From Candidatus Bathyarchaeota archaeon (lineage in GTDB: Archaea > Thermoproteota > Bathyarchaeia > TCS64), in NCBI GenBank assembly GCA_014730055.1, contig WJIV01000277.1:1-5107 (forward strand): a stretch of 5,107 bases of DNA, read 5' to 3'. Made by a program: the position numbers and the translations under genes. Under the pieces are notes generated by a model, which was given only the letters and a program-made list of their open reading frames with translations, was not told the origin of the DNA and searched no databases. Within the stretch, counting starts at the first letter, position 1, and each line of letters opens with the position of its first letter. Shown here one piece after another: positions 1 to 5,107 of this stretch.

Positions 1-801
1 GCATACTTCTGGATACTGGTAGAACATCTGAGAAGCATGATGGTCGTAGGAGCAGTAGCATCAGGCAAGACCTCCCTCCTCAATGCTATATGTATGTTCA
101 TACGACCAGAGATGAAAGTAGTAACCATCGAGGAGGTTAGAGAGCTTAGGCTACACGAGAACTGGATACCACTGACCACGAGAACCAGCTTCCAGCCAGG
201 AGTACAGGAAGTAACCCTCTTCGACCTACTCAAATCAGCCCTAAGACAGCGCCCCGACTACATTATCGTCGGAGAGGTCCGAGGAGAAGAAGCCTACACC
301 CTATTCCAGAGCATTGCCGTAGGGCACGGAGGACTATGTACAGCCCACGCAGATAGCATCGAATCCATAATCCAGAGATTAACTGCCAGGCCCATGAATA
401 TCCCCCCGACTATGATACCCCTGATGAATAGCCTGATACAAATTAGACGTGTCGAGTATAACGGAACAGTTGCAAGAAAAATAGTAGGAATAACAGAACT
501 CACCGGGGTCACCGATGAGGGTAAGTTAATGATGGAGGAACGGTTCACTTGGGAGGGGCAGAATAACTTCAAATACACTAGACCACAAGCAGATGAGAAA
601 AGCATCTTTAACCTAATCTCCAAGAGGGACCAGATCCCCTTCAAGAAACTAGAAGATGAGCTTGATAGAAGAGAGACAATTATCCGCTGGATGATTAAAG
701 CTGAGATAAAAAGCTATGATGAAGTAGCTGAGATGGTTAGAAACTATTACCTTAATCCAGATGAAGTTTATAATGTTGCACGGATGGGATTAGTTGGATG
801 A
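1..801 (+). CDS. Archaeal type IV filament/type II secretion ATPase (GspE/PilB/ArlI/TadA superfamily), C-terminal part
   Basis: This is the hexameric cytoplasmic ATPase that powers assembly or secretion by type IV pilus-like machines. The frame is open from base 1, and the residues before the first ATG (AYFWILVEHLRS) match the conserved family stretch preceding the P-loop, so the gene starts outside the window and ATG 37 is not the start. Numbering from base 1: Walker A GAVASGKT at 17-24; Asp box TIEEVREL at 42-49, followed by HENW; a conserved LTTR near 58-61; Walker B-type YIIVGE at 87-92 followed by VRGEEAY; His box GHGGLCTAHADS at 108-119. The C-terminus is a helical tail ending at residue 266. 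Family members usually exceed 500 residues, so roughly half is missing. The Asp box reads EE where ED is usual. The TGA stop overlaps the next ATG (ATGA at 798-801), which suggests translational coupling to the platform gene. The family call is firm; which filament it serves (adhesive pilus, Epd/Tad-like, other) cannot be decided without pilins. Confidence 0.95.
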   Translation, partial: AYFWILVEHLRSMMVVGAVASGKTSLLNAICMFIRPEMKVVTIEEVRELRLHENWIPLTTRTSFQPGVQEVTLFDLLKSALRQRPDYIIVGEVRGEEAYTLFQSIAVGHGGLCTAHADSIESIIQRLTARPMNIPPTMIPLMNSLIQIRRVEYNGTVARKIVGITELTGVTDEGKLMMEERFTWEGQNNFKYTRPQADEKSIFNLISKRDQIPFKKLEDELDRRETIIRWMIKAEIKSYDEVAEMVRNYYLNPDEVYNVARMGLVG

Positions 802-1655
802 GTCGGATAACCTCCGAGGTTAAGACATTCTTTAACGATATTTACTCAGAGTTCAGAGACACCTACTATGATAGTGGGGCTGGATTATATTTCGGTGATT
901 ATCTGTTCAGGATGCAACTGAGTATAGCCATCATATTTCTAGGGACAATACTGACCTCCGTAATGATCCACTACTTCTTTTTTTCATTCTCGGCCTTGAG
1001 AGTGTTTCTTGCTACAGCGGGTCTAGCATTGACGACATCAAGCATAACTACGCTGCTCTTCATGTACTATCCGGTCTACAAAAAGAACGCAGACAAAACC
1101 AAGCTTGAAGATAATCTTGTATACTCCCTTAGCTACATGGCTGTACTCGCGGCTAGCGGGATGCCCATAGAGAGAATTATGGCTAGACTGGTAGATATTG
1201 AAAAAGAGGATACTCCTATCTGGAGACTAGCGAAAAGATTTACGACAAACGTAAGGGTCTTCGGACATGATGTACTAACGGCACTTGGAGATATATCCGA
1301 AAGAAGTCCATCGAAATCATTTTCAAATATAATATACGGGATGAGGACCACTATATTCACCAGCGGAGAGCTCGATAGCTTGCTATCGTATGAGGTGGAT
1401 AGACAGCTCCAGAAAAAACGAGAAGATCTTAAAAAACTACTGAGCTCATTGGTTTACATCGGTGAGCTATATGTCACGGCTATGGTAGTAGGCCCAGTTT
1501 TGTTCATATTAATGATCACCATACTATCCGTCATAGGCGGGGGAGTAGGTGGCTCCCCTGTACTTCAGTTGAACCTAATAACATTTTTCGGTCTACCCGT
1601 CATGGCCTCAGCGTTTATACTCCTACTGGATATGATGTTCGGAGAGGAGGAATAA
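798..1655 (+). CDS. Type II/IV secretion platform membrane protein, T2SSF (TadB/TadC/ArlJ-like), first subunit
   Basis: A predicted integral membrane protein of 285 residues, probably part of the inner-membrane platform on which the ATPase works. Hydrophobic segments lie near residues 40-60, 66-90, 222-248 and 258-280. Between the second and third is a cytoplasmic domain of about 130 residues typical of T2SSF: it opens with YPVYKKNADKTKLEDNLVYS and continues LSYMAVLAASGMPIERI, with a second helical part containing SPSKSFSNIIYGMRTT and a GELDSLLSYE segment. The N-terminal 38 residues are hydrophilic. ArlJ- and PilC-type archaeal platform proteins usually carry two such domains in one chain of 500 or more residues; here there is one. 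The start is the ATG that overlaps the ATPase stop by 4 bases, with no strong Shine-Dalgarno before it, consistent with reinitiation. The last codons (GAGGAGGAA) double as the ribosome binding site of the next gene. Family assignment is firm; the equivalence to TadB is inferred only from gene order. Confidence 0.9.
   Translation: MSRITSEVKTFFNDIYSEFRDTYYDSGAGLYFGDYLFRMQLSIAIIFLGTILTSVMIHYFFFSFSALRVFLATAGLALTTSSITTLLFMYYPVYKKNADKTKLEDNLVYSLSYMAVLAASGMPIERIMARLVDIEKEDTPIWRLAKRFTTNVRVFGHDVLTALGDISERSPSKSFSNIIYGMRTTIFTSGELDSLLSYEVDRQLQKKREDLKKLLSSLVYIGELYVTAMVVGPVLFILMITILSVIGGGVGGSPVLQLNLITFFGLPVMASAFILLLDMMFGEEE
1646..1650 (+). promoter_or_regulatory. Shine-Dalgarno site for the second platform gene
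   Basis: GGAGG lies 6 bases before the ATG at 1657 and inside the final codons of the preceding gene. It is the only strong Shine-Dalgarno match in front of a start in this window; the starts at 798 and 2520/2529 lack one. It fixes the start of the second platform gene and suggests that this subunit can be translated independently of its neighbour. Confidence 0.8.
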
Positions 1656-1656
1656 A

Positions 1657-2520
1657 ATGTACTTTGATAGAAAGTACAAGATAGCTGTATGGCTGGTCTC
1701 ATCTTTCGTAGGTATGCTAATTATCGCTAACATTTTTTTGAGCGGAATCTATGTCCCAACAAAGGAATACATGATCCCTCTTGATATGAGAGCGAATAAC
1801 ACATTCTTACTCGCTATATTAGTGATCATAATCCCTCCAGCATTCATTGAATATAACAATAGTATATGGCTGAGAGAAGTCGATAACAATGTACCAAGAT
1901 TCCTTAGAGACCTAACGGAAGGAGTAAGATCAGGATTATCTATATTCGACGCATTAGAGAACGCAGCCACAAAAGACTATGGTCCAATAACTCCCCACCT
2001 TGAACAGGCAATGGTAAAATTCAAGCTAACCTCAGACCTAGAGGGCAGCCTTATATGGCTGGGTGAAAAACTTATCAGGCCCTCAGCAAAAAGAGTTGTC
2101 ACAATCTTGCTAGAAGCTTACGAGACTGGTGGAAGAATGATCGAGGTATTAGAAACAAGTGTTGGCATGTTCACCAGCTTGGCAGAGTATAAGGATGAGA
2201 AGGACACACAGGTAGGCCCTTATATTTTACTCGTTTATATAGGGAATATTATCTTCCTAGGGATCTCTTGGTCCATTATTGGACAATTTCTCGGACCTCT
2301 AGCAAAGACAGCACAGGACCCATTGATTGCTCAGGCTGGGGTAGTACGTATGCTTGACTTAAACTATTACAAGTCAATACTTTTCTGGTCGGCAGTAATA
2401 GAAGGTTTAATGGGGGGGCTCGTCGCTGGAAAGATCAGGGACAACCGAATAGGAGGAGGACTAATTCATAGCGTAATACTGCTATTAATTGCATTCATCT
2501 TCTTTAACCTAATATATTAG
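1657..2520 (+). CDS. Type II/IV secretion platform membrane protein, T2SSF (TadC/ArlJ-like), second subunit
   Basis: A polytopic membrane protein of 287 residues, the likely partner of the preceding platform protein. Hydrophobic segments are near residues 9-30, 47-66, 186-208, 238-258 and 268-285. The cytoplasmic domain between the second and third segments has T2SSF hallmarks: VPRFLRDLTEGVRSGLSIFDAL at about 79-100 (shown in part: RFLRDLTEGVRSGLS) and LLEAYETGGRMIEVLE at 151-166, the latter containing the family's conserved GG turn. The C-terminus has the GLVAGKIRDNRIGGG-LIHS pattern seen at the end of ArlJ and TadC-like proteins, so this corresponds to the C-terminal half of the fused platform proteins. 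ATG 1657 is one base after the previous stop and is preceded by GGAGG. The TAG stop overlaps the possible GTG of the next gene by one base and begins a run of five in-frame stops. Family call firm; exact system uncertain. Confidence 0.92.
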   Translation: MYFDRKYKIAVWLVSSFVGMLIIANIFLSGIYVPTKEYMIPLDMRANNTFLLAILVIIIPPAFIEYNNSIWLREVDNNVPRFLRDLTEGVRSGLSIFDALENAATKDYGPITPHLEQAMVKFKLTSDLEGSLIWLGEKLIRPSAKRVVTILLEAYETGGRMIEVLETSVGMFTSLAEYKDEKDTQVGPYILLVYIGNIIFLGISWSIIGQFLGPLAKTAQDPLIAQAGVVRMLDLNYYKSILFWSAVIEGLMGGLVAGKIRDNRIGGGLIHSVILLLIAFIFFNLIY

Positions 2521-2532
2521 TGATAATAATGA
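2518..2532 (+). other. Five consecutive in-frame stop codons at the end of the second platform gene
   Basis: Read in the frame of the second platform gene, the sequence is TAG-TGA-TAA-TAA-TGA. The first is the functional stop; the other four run into the next gene, whose ATG (2529-2531) lies within the series in another frame. This gives very tight termination whichever stop codon is leaky. Chance in an AT-rich start region is also possible, because a TAATAATGA string is easily made around an ATGA-type start. Confidence 0.95.
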
Positions 2533-3542
2533 GTGAAGAAAATACTGGAATCTTAACTCCTGATGAAGAGGAGCTGCTGATGAAGCTAAATAATCATGAC
2601 GTTAAGGAGATTAACTTCCATCTAACCTCTGAAGGAGTAGTATACGATGGTATCGAGGAAATTGCAGAAGAATATAATCCAGCAATCTTTAGACGTCTAC
2701 TCAACTCGCTAGAAGAAAAAGGAGTCCTTGAGCACAAGGATCACAAGATGGTTGTCTTCTGCCCCAAATGCAGATCTCCAGAAGTTTACACAAAATACTC
2801 ATGCACAAAATGCAAATCAGTCGATATAAGCAGAAATGACTTCATTGAGCACTCTCATTGCGGATATATCGACGATAAATCAAAATTCGAGAAAGAACAT
2901 CGATTTGTTTGCCCAAACTGTGATACCGATCTGGGCTCTATAGACGACGAACCACCAGAATCCGGCAAAGAAAGTTACTCTATAATCGGATCAAGCTTCA
3001 AGTGTAACAACTGTGGAAATAACTTCGAGAGGCCGAACATCCAGCATCAATGCCAGAACTGTGGAGCTAATTTCAATTTCAAGCAATCAAAGTACGAGAA
3101 AATATCTTCATACCTTAAGACAGGTAAAGCTTCTGAAATGTCACCTGAGAACAGAATCCAGAGAGTTAAAGACTCAATTCAGAATATTTTCTCTGAATGG
3201 GGAATAGAATTGGATTATGACGCTGTCCTCAAAGGCCAATCTGAGGGAGAGCACAATTTCGACCTAATAGGTGAGACAAAGACAAAAATTATCCTAGCAG
3301 ATATATCTGAAAATGGCAAACCAAATGATCTCATCAACCTATTTGGAAAAAGGGTAGATGTCCAAACCAGACTCGAGAAATCAATCGCCACTATCTTGAT
3401 AGATGTATCAGGGAACGGAGAAGTAGGTGGCTTAGGCGATGTCTATGATATTAAGATAATAAAATCCAATAATCAATTTGAGAAAAACCTTAATGAATAC
3501 CTTGGTACAATTATCGAGAAAAAGAAAGGTCTCTTTAGATAA
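2529..3542 (+). CDS. Winged-helix-like / TackOD1-like zinc-ribbon protein with possible degenerate nuclease-fold C-terminus
   Basis: A soluble protein of 337 residues from ATG 2529, or 340 from an in-frame GTG at 2520; neither has a clear Shine-Dalgarno. I prefer ATG because MSEENTG is a more natural N-terminus than MIIM. Residues about 10-72 are helical and end in RRLLNSLEEKGVLE plus a short strand, as in a winged helix. Residues 76-185 hold five CxxC knuckles (78/81, 92/95, 128/131, 159/162, 175/178) plus an IEHSHCGYID segment (H108, C111), enough ligands for about three zinc sites; the order and the IEHxxCGY motif recall the TackOD1 domain of archaeal sensor and output proteins. After a linker, residues 205-337 look alpha/beta, with GEHNFDLIG and ILADIS strands that resemble the core of a PD-(D/E)XK fold but lack a clear ExK. 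There is no membrane segment or signal peptide. Co-transcription with the pilus genes suggests a regulatory or accessory role, which is inference. The domain assignments come from pattern reading, not from a profile search. Confidence 0.85.
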   Translation: MSEENTGILTPDEEELLMKLNNHDVKEINFHLTSEGVVYDGIEEIAEEYNPAIFRRLLNSLEEKGVLEHKDHKMVVFCPKCRSPEVYTKYSCTKCKSVDISRNDFIEHSHCGYIDDKSKFEKEHRFVCPNCDTDLGSIDDEPPESGKESYSIIGSSFKCNNCGNNFERPNIQHQCQNCGANFNFKQSKYEKISSYLKTGKASEMSPENRIQRVKDSIQNIFSEWGIELDYDAVLKGQSEGEHNFDLIGETKTKIILADISENGKPNDLINLFGKRVDVQTRLEKSIATILIDVSGNGEVGGLGDVYDIKIIKSNNQFEKNLNEYLGTIIEKKKGLFR

Positions 3543-3567
3543 GCCAATACTCTAAATATCTACAGAA

Positions 3568-3595
3568 GATAATCAAATTATTAATTATCATTTTT
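3568..3595 (+). terminator. Possible terminator of the pilus cluster (weak hairpin plus T-run)
   Basis: GATAAT (3568-3573) and ATTATC (3584-3589) form a 6-bp inverted repeat around a 10-base loop, followed by TTTTT at 3591-3595. Archaeal transcription can end at T-runs without a hairpin, so the T-run may be the functional part. The stem is AT-rich and weak. It lies 26 bases after the zinc-ribbon gene's stop and overlaps the coding-like tail of the convergent kinase. For the opposite strand, the A-rich stretch at 3518-3527 gives a comparable T-tract inside the zinc-ribbon gene. The remainder of 3543-3580 shows nothing else. Confidence 0.4.
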
Positions 3596-3640
3596 AGGAA
3601 TAGTAAATATGAAAGTTGATCCTTCTCCTCTTCCAGGTCA
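3581..3640 (-). pseudogene. In-frame continuation of the kinase beyond TGA: last HATPase strand
   Basis: After the TGA at 3638-3640 the same frame reads PGRGEGSTFIFTIPKNDN and ends in TAA (3581-3583). Histidine kinases typically end HGGxIWxES-xGxGSTFxFxIP, so this is the family's normal C-terminus and the TGA stands where Ser is usual. One C-to-G change turns the Ser codon TCA into TGA. The frame is unchanged on both sides, so no indel is involved. If TGA is a genuine stop, the kinase lacks its final beta strand and is probably impaired; if it is a sequence error or is read through, the gene is intact and ends at 3581. Confidence 0.85.
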
Positions 3641-5107
3641 CTCTGCCCAGATCTCCCCCCCATGCATCTCAACGATGCCACTACATATGCTCAAACCTAG
3701 ACCTGTTCCTCCGTAGAAATCCGGTTTCTCAATATCAGGAAATGGCTCAAATAGCTTTTCTTTATCCTCGTCGCTGAGGCCAATCCCTTCATCTTCGACA
3801 CTTACCTTGATTGATTCGTTTTCATCCTCTATCTGCACTTTTATCTGAGTTCCTTCTTGGCTGAACTTTGCTGCGTTCTCGATTAGATTAAGGAACACCT
3901 GACCAATACGTATCTTATCAGCGAAAATCTCCGGCGTTTTCCCAGGAACCTCAACTTCCAGTCTCAGATCCTTTTCATCTATCAGAGGTTTTACTTCCTC
4001 AATTATTTCGTCTAGCAAGTTAGTTATATCAATTTTTTCTTTCTCTATCTCAAGTTTACCAGACTCAATTCTTCTCTGATCCAATAGATCATCCGTAAGA
4101 CTCTCCAGCCTATTCGTATTTCTCTGAACAATATCTAATAATTCTTCTATATTATCTGGGATCTCTCCCGCTGATCCGCTTTGTATATAGTCAACATATC
4201 CTTTGATGGATGTAAGTGGGGTACGTAGTTCATGGGTCGCCATACTAATGAACTGGTCTTTCATTTTATCCAGTTCCTTGAGCTCTTCATAGGCCTGTCT
4301 TAATTCCGCTGTCCTTTCCTCTACTTTCTCCTCTAAGTCCTCCACCCGTTGTATTCGAGCCATTGCAGAGGATACTGATTCCGCTAATAATTCCATCAAT
4401 CTCTTATCTGTCTCATCAAAATCATCAATTGAGGGGCTCTCAACATTAATTACAGCTAATACTCTATCATTAGCTATAACTGGTACAGCTAACTCTGAGA
4501 GAGAGGGAACCAAATCCTTATTTTTAATACCTGATTTGAAGTCTTCATCTTTTCGAATATCTGGCACAAGTTGGGTCTGAGCTGTCTTTACTGCCCGTAC
4601 TGTAATTCCCTTACCTTCGAGGGATAACTCATTAAGAGCTTTTTTAGGAATGCCATCTACTCTGATTAGGTTATCTTCCTCTACTAGAAGGAAACTAATT
4701 CGATTGTATCCAAATACCCAGTCTATTGCGTCTACAGTTAAACTTGCGATTTCCTCAACTGTATCCGCATCAGATAGACTTACAGCATGTCTATGTAAAG
4801 CCCCTAACCTTTTTTCGTAAATTCTCTCATATTCAAGACCCTTTATTCTCTCAATATTAGTAGCCATATGTTCAGACAAGATATCAAGTATATTCTTGTC
4901 CTGCTCTGAGAAAGCATTAGGTTTATCACTTTCAATATTGATAACAGCTATTACCCCTTCCTCTCCTACAACAGTTATAAGTAATTCAGATACAGTCGGG
5001 GGGACATCCTCGTCAACATCACCACGTATATAATCCGGATCATCTCGAACATCCCGGATGAATTGATTCTCTCCCGTCTTGAACGCTCTGCTTGTAATCC
5101 CATCACC
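3638..5107 (-). CDS. Soluble GAF-GAF sensor histidine kinase, 5' end outside the window, ended by a premature-looking TGA
   Basis: A cytoplasmic sensor kinase that should autophosphorylate on His and pass phosphate to a response regulator, which is not in the window. The frame is open to base 5107, 76 codons beyond the TTG at 4879, and those codons encode a GAF domain, so the real start lies further right. Numbering from base 5107: partial GAF 1-88; second GAF about 102-252; coiled coil 251-284 (EDLEEKVEERTAELRQAYEE); H box SMATHELRTPL with phospho-His 292; N box NLIENAAKFS with Asn 411; G1 box DEGIGL from 439; F box FEPF 453-456; G2 box GGTGLGLSI 466-474. There are no membrane segments, so it senses an intracellular signal, perhaps a small ligand or redox state via GAF. 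It stops after HGGEIWAE, just before the last HATPase strand, and that strand is encoded in the same frame beyond the TGA. All catalytic boxes are present. Convergent with the pilus cluster, so a functional link is unproven. Confidence 0.93.
   Translation of the reverse strand, partial: GDGITSRAFKTGENQFIRDVRDDPDYIRGDVDEDVPPTVSELLITVVGEEGVIAVINIESDKPNAFSEQDKNILDILSEHMATNIERIKGLEYERIYEKRLGALHRHAVSLSDADTVEEIASLTVDAIDWVFGYNRISFLLVEEDNLIRVDGIPKKALNELSLEGKGITVRAVKTAQTQLVPDIRKDEDFKSGIKNKDLVPSLSELAVPVIANDRVLAVINVESPSIDDFDETDKRLMELLAESVSSAMARIQRVEDLEEKVEERTAELRQAYEELKELDKMKDQFISMATHELRTPLTSIKGYVDYIQSGSAGEIPDNIEELLDIVQRNTNRLESLTDDLLDQRRIESGKLEIEKEKIDITNLLDEIIEEVKPLIDEKDLRLEVEVPGKTPEIFADKIRIGQVFLNLIENAAKFSQEGTQIKVQIEDENESIKVSVEDEGIGLSDEDKEKLFEPFPDIEKPDFYGGTGLGLSICSGIVEMHGGEIWAE
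4352..5107 (-). repeat. Tandem homologous GAF domains within the kinase
   Basis: The visible part of the first GAF (5107 down to 4844) and the matching part of the second (4615 down to 4352) align over 88 residues without a gap. My hand count gives 35 identities, about 40 percent. Shared blocks include GxGITxRAxKT, DxRxDxD, PxxSEL, VxAVINxES and FxExDK. This indicates an internal duplication, old enough for the DNA to have diverged, with the two sensor modules offset by 164 codons. Confidence 0.85.

Noticed and set aside
294..644. Open frame of 116 codons on the - strand
   Set aside because: It lies entirely opposite the secretion ATPase, whose conserved His box and C-terminal domain occupy the same bases; the translation has no recognisable motif.
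1133..1360. Open frame of 75 codons on the - strand
   Set aside because: Antisense to the T2SSF domain of the first platform gene; its hydrophobic look is an artefact of reading the complement of a membrane-protein gene.
1749..1970. Open frame of 73 codons on the - strand
   Set aside because: Antisense to the second platform gene, with no motif and no ribosome binding site.
2503..2519. TATA-like AT-rich stretch before the zinc-ribbon gene as an internal promoter
   Set aside because: It sits too close to the start for a normal archaeal TATA-to-start distance and lies in coding sequence for a hydrophobic C-terminus; composition alone explains it.
2520..2522. GTG as start of the zinc-ribbon gene
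   Set aside because: Possible, since it overlaps the previous stop by one base, but it adds only MII before a normal ATG at 2529 and has no better ribosome binding site; ATG preferred, not proven.
3013..3207. Open frame of 64 codons on the + strand in another frame
   Set aside because: Overlaps the CxxC-rich part of the zinc-ribbon gene out of frame; low-complexity Ser/Thr/Arg-rich translation without family features.
3655..3661. Seven-C run near the kinase 3' end as a frameshift explaining the early stop
   Set aside because: Conserved kinase sequence is in the same frame before and after both the run and the TGA, so a substitution, not an indel, explains the stop.
1..5107. CRISPR arrays, tRNA or rRNA genes, insertion sequences
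   Set aside because: No regularly spaced repeats, cloverleaf or rRNA-like sequence, transposase or terminal inverted repeats were seen on either strand.

Overview
The window is most likely archaeal DNA, probably from an uncultured, moderately AT-rich archaeon. Arg is mostly AGA/AGG and Ile is often ATA. The secretion ATPase has the archaeal motif arrangement (a TIE[D/E]xREL-type Asp box followed by a conserved ENW). There is a zinc-ribbon protein resembling the TackOD1 group, and the genes are tightly packed with one good GGAGG Shine-Dalgarno site. The proteins are not acidic enough, and the DNA not GC-rich enough, for a typical haloarchaeon. I cannot place it more precisely from sequence alone.

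Left and centre (1-3542, + strand): four genes in one directional, overlapping cluster. First is the C-terminal half of a type IV filament/type II secretion-like ATPase, cut by the left edge. Two separate polytopic membrane proteins of about 285 residues follow, each with one type II secretion system F (T2SSF/TadC-like) domain. Together these are the motor and the inner-membrane platform of an archaeal type IV pilus-like machine, with the platform carried on two genes (TadB/TadC style) rather than one double-length ArlJ/PilC-type gene. The fourth gene encodes a soluble protein with a winged-helix-like N-terminus, a block of five CxxC knuckles resembling a TackOD1 zinc domain, and an alpha/beta C-terminal domain that may be a degenerate restriction-endonuclease-like fold. 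Its place in the cluster suggests a regulatory or accessory role for the pilus, which is inference. No pilin, prepilin peptidase or other filament subunit lies in the window.

Right (3581-5107, - strand): a convergent gene for a soluble GAF-GAF-histidine kinase. Its reading frame stays open through the right edge, so the true start is outside the window, and a partial first GAF domain is visible before the second. The frame is closed by a TGA at 3638-3640, but the next 18 codons in the same frame encode the missing last strand of the HATPase domain (a GEGSTFIFTIP motif) and then end in TAA. This is either a very recent nonsense mutation, a sequence error, or readthrough.

The 3543-3580 gap holds only AT-rich DNA with a weak hairpin plus T-run that could terminate the pilus cluster. 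I saw no RNA genes, mobile elements, CRISPR arrays or attachment sites. The most interesting points are the in-frame TGA in the kinase, the unusual zinc-ribbon protein in the pilus cluster, and a run of five consecutive in-frame stop codons at the end of the third gene.
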